Source: AC-50 sp035640455
Lineage (GTDB): Bacteria; Actinomycetota; Thermoleophilia; Gaiellales; Gaiellaceae
Assembly: GCA_035640455.1 (NCBI GenBank)
Contig: DASQWB010000034.1
Location: forward strand, 41,355 to 105,354
Direction of reading: 5' to 3'
Length of the DNA stretch: 64,000 nt
How positions within the stretch are numbered: position 1 is the stretch's first letter; the number at the start of each line of letters is the position of its first letter. Below the pieces are notes generated by a model that did not search any database, had not been told where the DNA came from, and was given only the letters and a program-made list of their open reading frames with translations. Of this stretch, positions 58,315-64,000 are shown piece by piece. The translations under genes were made by a program, and so were the position numbers.

Positions 58315-58811
58315 TCGCCCTCCTCCTCCTCGACGGCGAACTCGTCGGGGGAGACGTTCTCGAGGAACTGCTTGAACTCGGAGACGATCTCCTCCTCGTT
58401 CACCTCCTCGCCCTCGAACTCGATCGCCGACTCCTCGATCACGCGGTCGGCGACGAAGATCGGCGCCTCGGCCCTGATGGCGAGCGCGATCGCGTCGGAG
58501 GGGCGCGAGTCGATCTCGATCTCCGACCCGTCCTGGGCGACCGTGATCTGGGCGTAGAAGGTGCTGTCCCGCAGCTCGGTGACCGTGATCCGGACGACCT
58601 GAGCGTCGAGCTGCGCGAGCATGTCGGTGACAAGGTCATGCGTCATTGGCCTCGGCGTGCTCGCGCCCTGGAGCTTCATGAGGATCGCCGCCGCCTCGGG
58701 ATGGCCGATCCAGATGGGGAGGAACTTGTTCCCCTCGGCGGTCTTCAGCAGGACGATCGGCTGCTTGCCGACCAGGTCGAAGCTGACCCCGTAGATGACC
58801 ATCTCGTGCAT
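58311..58811 (-). CDS. Bifunctional nuclease family protein
   Basis: The 166-residue protein has the BFN (DUF151) domain: MVIYGVSFDLVGKQPIVLLK, FLPIWIGHPEAAAI, PMTHDLVTDML, ITVTELRDSTFYA and DSRPSDAIALAIRA. Some relatives degrade DNA and RNA. The C-terminus is a highly acidic tail (EEEEGD) and lacks the UVR domain of some members. ATG 58811 is the start. Confidence 0.88.
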   Translation of the reverse strand: MHEMVIYGVSFDLVGKQPIVLLKTAEGNKFLPIWIGHPEAAAILMKLQGASTPRPMTHDLVTDMLAQLDAQVVRITVTELRDSTFYAQITVAQDGSEIEIDSRPSDAIALAIRAEAPIFVADRVIEESAIEFEGEEVNEEEIVSEFKQFLENVSPDEFAVEEEEGD

Positions 58812-58924
58812 GGGCGGCCGCCCTGATGTTAGCTCAGGGCTCTCCGGTCAAACCTCGGTCGCGATCACCGCGGCTGATGAGCGTTCGCGCGCTTGCGCCT
58901 GGCTGCTGCGAAGGGCTCAAGAGA

Positions 58925-58953
58925 TGGGCGCTCGTGGATTCGCACCACGGACC
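58925..58953 (-). repeat. tRNA-Ile 3'-end fragment (att-like)
   Basis: These 29 bases match the 3' end of the tRNA-Ile gene (59039-59067) at 27 positions, in the same orientation and 114 bp away. It includes the T-arm, acceptor strand and discriminator but has no 5' half. Direct repeats of a tRNA 3' end are typical of element integration sites. The rest of 58812-59038 holds no gene I can support. Confidence 0.7.
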
Positions 58954-59038
58954 CGCCGCTTTCCAAGAGCCTCGGAGACGGGGCCCTCGGGACGAGCCTC
59001 AGAGACGAGAAACGAACCGTTCCAGCGGATTCCTGTAG

Positions 59039-59112
59039 TGGGCGATCGTGGATTCGAACCACGGACCTCCGCCTTATCAGAGCGGCGCTCTAACCGACTG
59101 AGCTAATCGCCC
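59039..59112 (-). tRNA. tRNA-Ile (GAT)
   Basis: The minus strand forms a cloverleaf: acceptor gggcgat/atcgccc, D-arm gctcagtcggttagagc, anticodon loop ctgataa (anticodon GAT), T-arm cgtgg/ccacg with ttcgaat loop, discriminator A, no encoded CCA. It is 74 nt long. No rRNA genes are nearby. Confidence 0.95.
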
Positions 59113-59136
59113 GCGCGGGCCAGTGTACCCAGCTAC

Positions 59137-59442
59137 CTAGTGGAAGCGTTGGGTCCGCTGGAGGTAGTCCTCGACGGCGAGCAGGAACGAGCGGTCGCTG
59201 GCGAGCTCGGCGATCGTGCCCTTTGTGTCGTCGTCGAGCTCCTCGTCGTGCGCGATCTCCGTCAGGAAGGACTTGAGCCCGCCGCTCTGGCTCATCGCCG
59301 CCATCCGGAGGAAGATCTGGCGCGTGTCCTCGTCCTGCGAAATCGCCTCGAGGGACTCGAGGTCTTGGAGCCAGAGGCGAAGCATCTCCTGGGTGCAACG
59401 AGCGCCTCGCGGAGGCGGATACGGGGCGACCTCAGACGGCAC
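59137..59442 (-). CDS. Unknown helical protein downstream of parB
   Basis: The 101-residue product is mostly helical and acidic, with LRLWLQDLESLEAISQDE in the first half and DRSFLLAVEDYLQRTQRF at the end. I do not recognise a family. GTG 59442 overlaps the parB stop by 11 nt, so it is likely co-transcribed with parAB. A role tied to chromosome segregation is possible only by position. Confidence 0.6.
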   Translation of the reverse strand: MPSEVAPYPPPRGARCTQEMLRLWLQDLESLEAISQDEDTRQIFLRMAAMSQSGGLKSFLTEIAHDEELDDDTKGTIAELASDRSFLLAVEDYLQRTQRFH

Positions 59443-60289
59443 GCTCGAGCGCCTCGACGAGCTCCGCGAGCTCGTGCTCGTCGCCGAAGACGACCTCGAG
59501 CCGGCCCGGCCGTATCCGCACCTCGCGACCCGTCACACGCGCGGCGGCGACCCGGGCGCGCTCTGCAAGCAACGGATCGACGGGCGCCGCCGGCCGCGCG
59601 CGTCGACGCGCTCCCGCCGCCTGCGCTGCCCGCTCGGCGGCCCGAACCGAGAGCCCGTCGCGGACGATGCGCCGCGCGAGCCGCCGGCGCGAATCGTGGT
59701 CGGGAACTGCGAGCACTGCCCGCGCGTGCCCCTCGGTCAGCTCGCCGCGAGCGACCATCCACAGCACCTCGTCGGGAAGCTCGAGCAGCCGGAGCCGGTT
59801 CGAGACGGCAGGCTTCGATCGGCCCACCCGCTCCGCGACCTCGCTGAGCGAGAGCCCGAACTCGTCGAGGAGAACGGCATAGGCCCGCGCCTCCTCCACA
59901 GCCGACAACTGCTCGCGGGCCACGTTCTCGACGAGCGCGAGCAGGAGCGAGTCGCGGTCGTCCGCCTCGCGAACGAGTGCCGGGACGCTCTCGACCCCCG
60001 CCTGCTTGGCCGCCCGCCAGCGCCGCTCGCCGGCGATCAGCTCGTAGCCGCCCTCGCGTCGCGGCCGAACGACGATCGGCTGCAGGAGGCCCTGCACCTT
60101 GATCGAGCTCGCCAGGCCGTCGGTCGCCTCGGGCTGGAAGCGACGTCGCGGCTGGCGCGGGTTCGGGTGAATCGCTCCGACCGGAAGCTCGCTCAGTTCC
60201 TGCGTCGGCGCAGCTAGACCACCGATCAGCACGTCGAGGCCGCGACCGAGACCGCGCCGGGCCGCCGCTTCGCTAGCGCCGCTCGACAA
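59432..60289 (-). CDS. parB: Chromosome partitioning protein ParB
   Basis: The 285-residue protein has the ParB features: N-terminal RRGLGRGLDVLIG, box I/CTPase motif IHPNPRQPRRRF, box II YELIAGERRWRAAKQAG, the VENVAREQLSAVEEARAY segment, a helix-turn-helix (SLSEVAERVGRSKPAVSNRLRLL), and a C-terminal dimerisation domain. It loads at parS sites using CTP. TTG 60289 is the only usable start before the conserved N-terminus and overlaps parA by 17 nt. Confidence 0.93.
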   Translation of the reverse strand: MSSGASEAAARRGLGRGLDVLIGGLAAPTQELSELPVGAIHPNPRQPRRRFQPEATDGLASSIKVQGLLQPIVVRPRREGGYELIAGERRWRAAKQAGVESVPALVREADDRDSLLLALVENVAREQLSAVEEARAYAVLLDEFGLSLSEVAERVGRSKPAVSNRLRLLELPDEVLWMVARGELTEGHARAVLAVPDHDSRRRLARRIVRDGLSVRAAERAAQAAGARRRARPAAPVDPLLAERARVAAARVTGREVRIRPGRLEVVFGDEHELAELVEALERAV

Positions 60290-61028
60290 GCTCCATCGCC
60301 ACCTTCCAGTACGCGTCCGCGCCCGCCGAGCGGCGGTCGTACGCGATCGCGGGCAGCCCGTGGCTCGGTGCCTCGGCGAGGCGGACGGAGCGGGGCACTG
60401 TCGTCCGGAACACGAGCGGCCCGAAGTGCCGGCGCACCTCCGCGGCGACATCGGCGGCAAGCCGCGTGCGCCCGTCCACCATCGTCAGCAGCAGACCGCC
60501 GAGCGCGAGCCGCGGGTTGAGCCGCGCGCGCACGAGGTTCACCGAATGAACGAGTTGGGTCAGGCCCTCGAGCGCGTAGTACTCGGCCTGCACGGGCACG
60601 AGCACGCGGTCGGCGGCTGCGAGCGCGTTCACCGTCAGCGGGCCGAGCGAGGGCGGGCAGTCGAGGAAGACGAACGAGTACGTCTCGCGCGCGCCGGCGA
60701 GCGACTGCGCGAGATAGCGCTCGCCGTCACCGCGGCGAGCTAGCTCGACGACCGCGCCCGCGAGCTCTGCCTTCGCCGGCACGAGGTCGAGGTTGGCGAA
60801 GCGCGTCGGCCGCGCGAGCCGCTCGAGCGCGACCCCGTCGAGCAGGTCGTAGCTCGACGTGCCGTTCGCATGCTCGCCGAGCCCAGAGGTCGCGTTCGCC
60901 TGCGGGTCGAGGTCGACGACGAGCGCCCGCTCGCCCGCTTCTGCGAGGCAGGCGGCGAGGTTGATCGCGGTCGTCGTCTTGCCGACCCCGCCCTTCTGGT
61001 TCGCGAGCGCGTAGACCGTCCCCGGCAC
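60273..61028 (-). CDS. parA: Chromosome partitioning ATPase ParA/Soj
   Basis: The 251-residue protein has the deviant Walker A QKGGVGKTTTAINLA, Walker A' VVDLDPQANATSG, and Walker B VFLDCPPSLGPLT. It moves ParB-parS complexes by nucleotide-dependent DNA binding. GTG 61028 gives the standard short N-terminus; the frame upstream overlaps rsmG. It lies 14 nt past the rsmG stop, in the usual origin-proximal order. Confidence 0.94.
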   Translation of the reverse strand: MPGTVYALANQKGGVGKTTTAINLAACLAEAGERALVVDLDPQANATSGLGEHANGTSSYDLLDGVALERLARPTRFANLDLVPAKAELAGAVVELARRGDGERYLAQSLAGARETYSFVFLDCPPSLGPLTVNALAAADRVLVPVQAEYYALEGLTQLVHSVNLVRARLNPRLALGGLLLTMVDGRTRLAADVAAEVRRHFGPLVFRTTVPRSVRLAEAPSHGLPAIAYDRRSAGADAYWKVAMELVERR

Positions 61029-61042
61029 GCGACCAAGGCTAT

Positions 61043-61618
61043 TCAGACCAGAGGACGTTTCCTCGCCATCCCGGGCCGGCGCGGGAACCCGGACGGCGTG
61101 GGGCCCTCCTTGCGCAGGACGAGCAGGCCCGAGGGGCTCTCGACCAGCCGCCCGGCCAGCCTCTCTGCGGCGCTTGCGACGGCCTCCGCGTCGGCGCTCG
61201 GACCGACGTAGAGCACCGCCGCGCCGCCCGAAGCGACGAGCGGCAGGCACCACTCGGCCGCGACAACCGGCGGCGCCAGCGCCTTGGCCACGGCCACGCC
61301 GTACGTGTCGGTTTCCTGCTCCTCCGCGCGGCCCTGGACGACCCTCGCGTTCGGCGGCGCCCACCGGCGCAGGAACTCGCACTTGCGGCCGTTCGCCTCG
61401 AGCAGCGTCACCTCGCGCTCGGGCAGAGCCACCGCCAAGGGGATTCCAGGAGCGCCTCCGCCGGAGCCGACGTCCACGATCGGCCCCTCGAAGCCGGAGA
61501 GGACCTCGACCGCGCAGAGCGAGTCCTCGAGGAGCACGCGCCGGGCCTCTTCCACGTCGTGGATCGCCGTCAGGCCCGGAGTTGCTACAAGCGCGCGGAG
61601 CCAGGCCTCAAGCGTCAA
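61043..61618 (-). CDS. rsmG: 16S rRNA m7G527 methyltransferase RsmG/GidB
   Basis: The 191-residue enzyme methylates G527 of 16S rRNA. Features are VDVGSGGGAPGIPLAV (SAM-binding), TLLEANGRKCEFLR, and VAVAKALAPP in the family pattern of ALA-P. The N-terminus is shorter than that of E. coli RsmG (207). TTG 61618 is the start and overlaps jag by 11 nt. It lies between jag and parA as in many bacteria. Confidence 0.9.
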   Translation of the reverse strand: MTLEAWLRALVATPGLTAIHDVEEARRVLLEDSLCAVEVLSGFEGPIVDVGSGGGAPGIPLAVALPEREVTLLEANGRKCEFLRRWAPPNARVVQGRAEEQETDTYGVAVAKALAPPVVAAEWCLPLVASGGAAVLYVGPSADAEAVASAAERLAGRLVESPSGLLVLRKEGPTPSGFPRRPGMARKRPLV

Positions 61619-62300
61619 CCGGCGACACGACGACGAAGCGGTTCGGCTCCGCGCCCTCGCTCGTCGTCTCGACCCCGGCGAACGACTTCAGCCGCAGGTG
61701 GACGACCTTGCGCTCGACGGCCGACATCGGCTCGAGCTCGACCGGCTCACCGGACCGCAGCGCGCGCTCGGCGCTCCGCACCGCGAGCGCCTCGAGCGTC
61801 GCCCGCCGCCGCTCCCGGTAGCCGGCCGCGTCGACGACGACCTCCTTCCGGTCGTCGGGAAAGGTGCGGTAGGCAATCGCGTTCGCGAGGTACTGGATGG
61901 CGTCGATCGTCTGCCCGTGCCGGCCGATGAGCACGCCGAGCTCGCGTCCGCTGCACCGGACGTGAACCACGTCCTCGTCCTGCTCCACCTGCACGCGGCA
62001 CTCGACACCGAGCGCCTCAGCGACACGCTCGACGAGCTCGCGAGCCTGCGCAGCATGGGGCGTGTCGGGAGCAGCCGGGGCTTCCGGAGGAGCCTCGTCC
62101 ACAACCGCCACGACCCGTGCCGGCGCATAGCCGACTCCGAGCAGGCCGCGCTCCCCCTCGGAGAGGATCTGGAACCGAACCGCGGTCTTGTCGAGACCCG
62201 GCGCGAGCCGCTCGAGCTCCCGGAGCGCCGTCCACTTCGCCTCGCCGACGGTCTCGCCTTGCGCCTCGACCTGGAGCGGCTGGCCGGTCTCCGCGCTCAC
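61608..62300 (-). CDS. jag: RNA-binding protein Jag/KhpB
   Basis: The 230-residue protein has an N-terminal Jag domain (about 8-58, with GETVGEAKWTALRELE and LLGVGYAPARV), a KH domain (about 95-155, with GVLIGRHGQTIDAIQYLANAIAY) and an R3H domain at the C-terminus (ERKVVHLRLKSF). It binds RNA and works with KhpA in cell-shape control in some bacteria. GTG 62300 overlaps the yidC stop by 4 nt. Confidence 0.92.
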   Translation of the reverse strand: MSAETGQPLQVEAQGETVGEAKWTALRELERLAPGLDKTAVRFQILSEGERGLLGVGYAPARVVAVVDEAPPEAPAAPDTPHAAQARELVERVAEALGVECRVQVEQDEDVVHVRCSGRELGVLIGRHGQTIDAIQYLANAIAYRTFPDDRKEVVVDAAGYRERRRATLEALAVRSAERALRSGEPVELEPMSAVERKVVHLRLKSFAGVETTSEGAEPNRFVVVSPVDA

Positions 62301-63103
62301 CGCCGCGCCTTCTTCTTCTTGCGCTTCACCTTGCGCGGCGCCGACGCGGCCGCCGGGGCGGGCGTCGGCGCCGCAGGCTTGCGGGCCGCGCCGTCGCCGC
62401 CGGTGTCACGCGGCGGCGTCCTCGACGAGCGCTTCGGCGCCGGCGCGCCCTTCTTCGGCATCAGCTGCCGCGTGATCAGCCCCTGGCCGACCGTCCACAG
62501 GTTCGTCGTCACCCAGTACAGGACGAGGCCGGCCTTGAACTGGATGATGAACGGGATGAAGGCGATCGGCAGGACCATGAACAGGATCCGCTGGGACTTC
62601 TCCACGGTCGCCGACATGAAGTAGCTCGAGGCGACCTGGCTCGTCCCGTAGATGGCGATGAGAAGCGGCCCCCAACCCACGGAGGCCTCCTTCGTGATGT
62701 CGATGAGGCCGAGCCATGAGAGGTTGTCACCGGGCCGCGCATGGAAGTGCCGCAGGACGAAGTAGAGCGCGAAGAAGACCGGGATCTGCGCCAGCATCGG
62801 CAGGCACGACGCGGCCGGGTTGATGTTGTTCTCCCGGTAGAACTTCATCAGCTCCTCGTTCTGCTTCGCCCGGTCGCCCTTGTACTTCCGCTGGATCTCC
62901 TTCATCTGGGGCGCGTGCGCCTGGAGGTTCTGCATCGAGTGGATCTGCTTCACCGTCAGCGGCACGAGGACGATCCGGACGAGGATCGTCAGCGCGACGA
63001 TCGACCAACCCCAGGGCAGGCCGATGGCTCCGTGCGGGCCGAGCCAGTCGAGGACGGCGCGGAGCGCGTTCTCGAGCGGCGTGAGAATGCCGTAGACGAT
63101 CAC
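62297..63103 (-). CDS. yidC: Membrane protein insertase YidC
   Basis: The 268-residue protein has five transmembrane helices with the family segments LVRIVLVPLTVKQIHSMQNL (substrate-groove Arg), MKEIQRKYKGDRAKQNEELM, PMLAQIPVFFALYFVLR and VLYWVTTNLWTVGQ. There is a Lys/Arg-rich cytosolic tail that binds ribosomes. It lacks the large Gram-negative periplasmic domain, as in Gram-positive YidC/SpoIIIJ. GTG 63103 overlaps yidD by 4 nt. Confidence 0.95.
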   Translation of the reverse strand: MIVYGILTPLENALRAVLDWLGPHGAIGLPWGWSIVALTILVRIVLVPLTVKQIHSMQNLQAHAPQMKEIQRKYKGDRAKQNEELMKFYRENNINPAASCLPMLAQIPVFFALYFVLRHFHARPGDNLSWLGLIDITKEASVGWGPLLIAIYGTSQVASSYFMSATVEKSQRILFMVLPIAFIPFIIQFKAGLVLYWVTTNLWTVGQGLITRQLMPKKGAPAPKRSSRTPPRDTGGDGAARKPAAPTPAPAAASAPRKVKRKKKKARR

Positions 63104-63501
63104 GCTCTTGCCTTTGCCCGGGCTCGGAGATCGAGTCGATCAGCCGCCGAAGCCGGGCTTGGCCCGGCGAGAGGCTCACCAACGACAAGAACCTCCCGGG
63201 GCTCGCCACGCCGAGGCGGCTTCGGAAGCCGCCGCCAGCCCAGTCCGCCCGCAAGGAGGGGGCTCGTGGGGGAACCAGGGGTTCCCCCACGTTCTGGGAC
63301 GTGGTCGACGCCGCCCCGGCTCCAGGGATTGCAGCGGAGGAGCCGCCAGCCGGCGAGGATACTTCCCCGGACGAGACCGTAGCGGCGCAGCGCCTGAACC
63401 GCGTACTCCGAGCACGACGGGTGGTACTTGCAGGTCGTCGGGAAGAGCGCGCCGAAGGTGAGCCGGTAGATCCAGACGAGACCGATACCGAGGTACCTCA
63501 C
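63100..63501 (-). CDS. yidD: Membrane protein insertion efficiency factor YidD, extended
   Basis: The 133-residue protein begins with the YidD core (about 1-68): YLGIGLVWIYRLTFGALFP, CKYHPSCSEYAVQAL and GSILAGWRLLRCNPWSRGGVD. YidD aids insertion by YidC. The core normally ends near this point; here about 65 additional residues follow, rich in Pro, Gly and Arg. They start where a 25-bp hairpin (63266-63290) lies in the coding sequence, so the tail looks derived from an inserted repeat. Confidence 0.88.
   Translation of the reverse strand: MRYLGIGLVWIYRLTFGALFPTTCKYHPSCSEYAVQALRRYGLVRGSILAGWRLLRCNPWSRGGVDHVPERGGTPGSPTSPLLAGGLGWRRLPKPPRRGEPREVLVVGEPLAGPSPASAADRLDLRARAKARA
63266..63290. repeat. 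11-bp-stem hairpin inside yidD
   Basis: gtgggggaacc-agg-ggttcccccac is a perfect inverted repeat with a 3-nt loop. It lies inside the part of yidD that codes for the non-conserved tail. Its ggggaac/gttcccc core resembles the palindromic leader upstream of moaC (33660-33705), suggesting a small dispersed hairpin family. Confidence 0.8.
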
Positions 63502-63842
63502 GAGCCCGCCTTCCCGAGCACCTCGGCGACCCGCTCGCCGAGCCAGTCGAAGCCGCGGGCCTCGACGGCGTCCGGCAGGCCCGGCCGCGCGATCAAGACG
63601 TAGTCGCGCCCAGCCGGGATCTCGTCGAGTCGCGCGCGCCAGACCTCGCGGAGCTGGCGCTTGAGGCGGTTCCGGACGACCGCACTCCCGGTCCCTCGCG
63701 GGACGGCGAACCCAACGCGCGGCGGTCCGTCGTCGCCACGCGGGAACGAGTAGAGAACGAGGAAGCGGGTCGAGACGGAGCGGCCCTGCCGGTAGACGGC
63801 ATCGAAGTCACGCGAGCGCGAGAGGCGGTGCCGGCGCTGCAC
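63498..63842 (-). CDS. rnpA: Ribonuclease P protein component
   Basis: The 114-residue basic protein has the RnpA pattern: RLSRSRDFDAVYRQGRSV at the N-terminus, PRVGFAVPRGTGSAVVRNR, RLKRQLRE (the RNR-containing signature) and DYVLIARPG. It assists the RNase P RNA in tRNA 5' maturation. GTG 63842 is the start; it overlaps yidD by 4 nt and lies 29 nt downstream of rpmH. Confidence 0.94.
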   Translation of the reverse strand: MQRRHRLSRSRDFDAVYRQGRSVSTRFLVLYSFPRGDDGPPRVGFAVPRGTGSAVVRNRLKRQLREVWRARLDEIPAGRDYVLIARPGLPDAVEARGFDWLGERVAEVLGKAGS

Positions 63843-63871
63843 GTCAACCCTCGGGCCGGAGGAGCCGCGCG

Positions 63872-64000
63872 TCAGGCGGAGAGGCGCTTGCGCCCCTTCG
63901 CACGGCGCCGCTTGAGGATCGCGCGCCCCGCGCGAGTCGCCATGCGTGCACGGAAGCCGTGCCGGCGCTTCCGGCGGCGTACGTTCGGCTGATAGGTCCG
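63872..64000 (-). CDS. rpmH: 50S ribosomal protein L34 (5' end cut by window edge)
   Basis: The visible 42 residues start with RTYQPNVRRRKRRHGF and end with KRRRAKGRKRLSA, the whole of bacterial L34 except the usual first two residues (Met-Lys), which lie beyond base 64000. It is the last piece of the origin-flanking block. In most bacteria dnaA and oriC come next. Confidence 0.97.
   Translation of the reverse strand, partial: RTYQPNVRRRKRRHGFRARMATRAGRAILKRRRAKGRKRLSA

Noticed and set aside
58923..59030. A possible tRNA-Ser because of ttggaaa on the minus strand
   Set aside because: No pairing anticodon stem, no long variable arm and no 5' acceptor half; only a T-arm and 3' acceptor similar to tRNA-Ile exist.
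1..64000. CRISPR arrays, prophage modules, secondary-metabolite clusters
   Set aside because: I saw no regularly spaced repeats, no phage structural genes and no PKS/NRPS-type genes.

Overview
The window is a 64-kb stretch of a very GC-rich bacterial chromosome with dense gene packing, many GTG/TTG starts and very frequent 4-nt stop/start overlaps (ATGA, GTGA). Gene content points to a deep-branching actinobacterium, most like Thermoleophilia; that placement is an inference, because there is no rRNA here. The right end (59.4-64.0 kb) carries parB, parA, rsmG, jag/khpB, yidC, yidD, rnpA and the 3' part of rpmH, the classic oriC-flanking block, so dnaA and the origin should lie just beyond base 64000.

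Layout. 0-5 kb: an ABC ATPase with a lipoprotein, a DUF72 protein, an inositol-phosphatase-like enzyme, an OB/HD nuclease and an EamA transporter. 4.8-8.35 kb: an arsenic locus (arsC, arsR, arsM) split by a 2-kb transposon-like unit with an IS1595-type transposase and two passenger genes. The unit is bounded by 19-bp imperfect inverted repeats and a 14-bp direct repeat that coincides with the ArsR-type operator. 8.3-12.1 kb: a shortened YchF-like GTPase, an ECF sigma factor, methylmalonyl-CoA epimerase and a short FtsH. 12.2-19.2 kb: nicotinamidase, nicotinate phosphoribosyltransferase, DUF1385, an M20 peptidase, a methyltransferase, tryptophan dioxygenase and rarA; several of these can feed NAD synthesis. 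19.3-25.2 kb: a phosphoesterase, a fused electron-transfer flavoprotein, a hydrolase, arginase, a lone receiver domain and a secreted/anchored protein pair with a good promoter.

25.2-33.6 kb: tRNA-Phe and a long minus-strand run moaC-mogA-ubiA-ccmABCD-hemX-hemA-hemC-hemD-methyltransferase, which joins molybdenum cofactor, quinone, cytochrome c and heme synthesis. 33.8-42.3 kb: an aldehyde dehydrogenase, two trehalose-forming enzymes (OtsA, TreT), an RsbW-like kinase and a response regulator/kinase/HtrA operon. 42.3-50.8 kb: an M28-like membrane protein with a sortase, moeA, and an operon of a Ser/Thr kinase with two glycosyltransferases and a DUF2079 protein. 50.7-59.1 kb: a class A penicillin-binding protein, MscS, DUF2203, a PIG-V-type mannosyltransferase, a HAD hydrolase, a CPBP protease, an L,D-transpeptidase, chorismate mutase, a bifunctional nuclease and tRNA-Ile.

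The most unusual signals are: (1) the transposon-like unit inside the ars regulatory region; (2) a family of five ~75-bp two-hairpin elements, four of them sitting 1-17 nt behind a stop codon; one separates intact treT from a second copy of the treT 3' end; (3) a chorismate mutase whose only start that keeps the first active-site helix is CTG; (4) a fused EtfB-EtfA protein; (5) an M28-like protein lacking the usual catalytic glutamate, overlapping a sortase gene. No CRISPR array or rRNA was seen.
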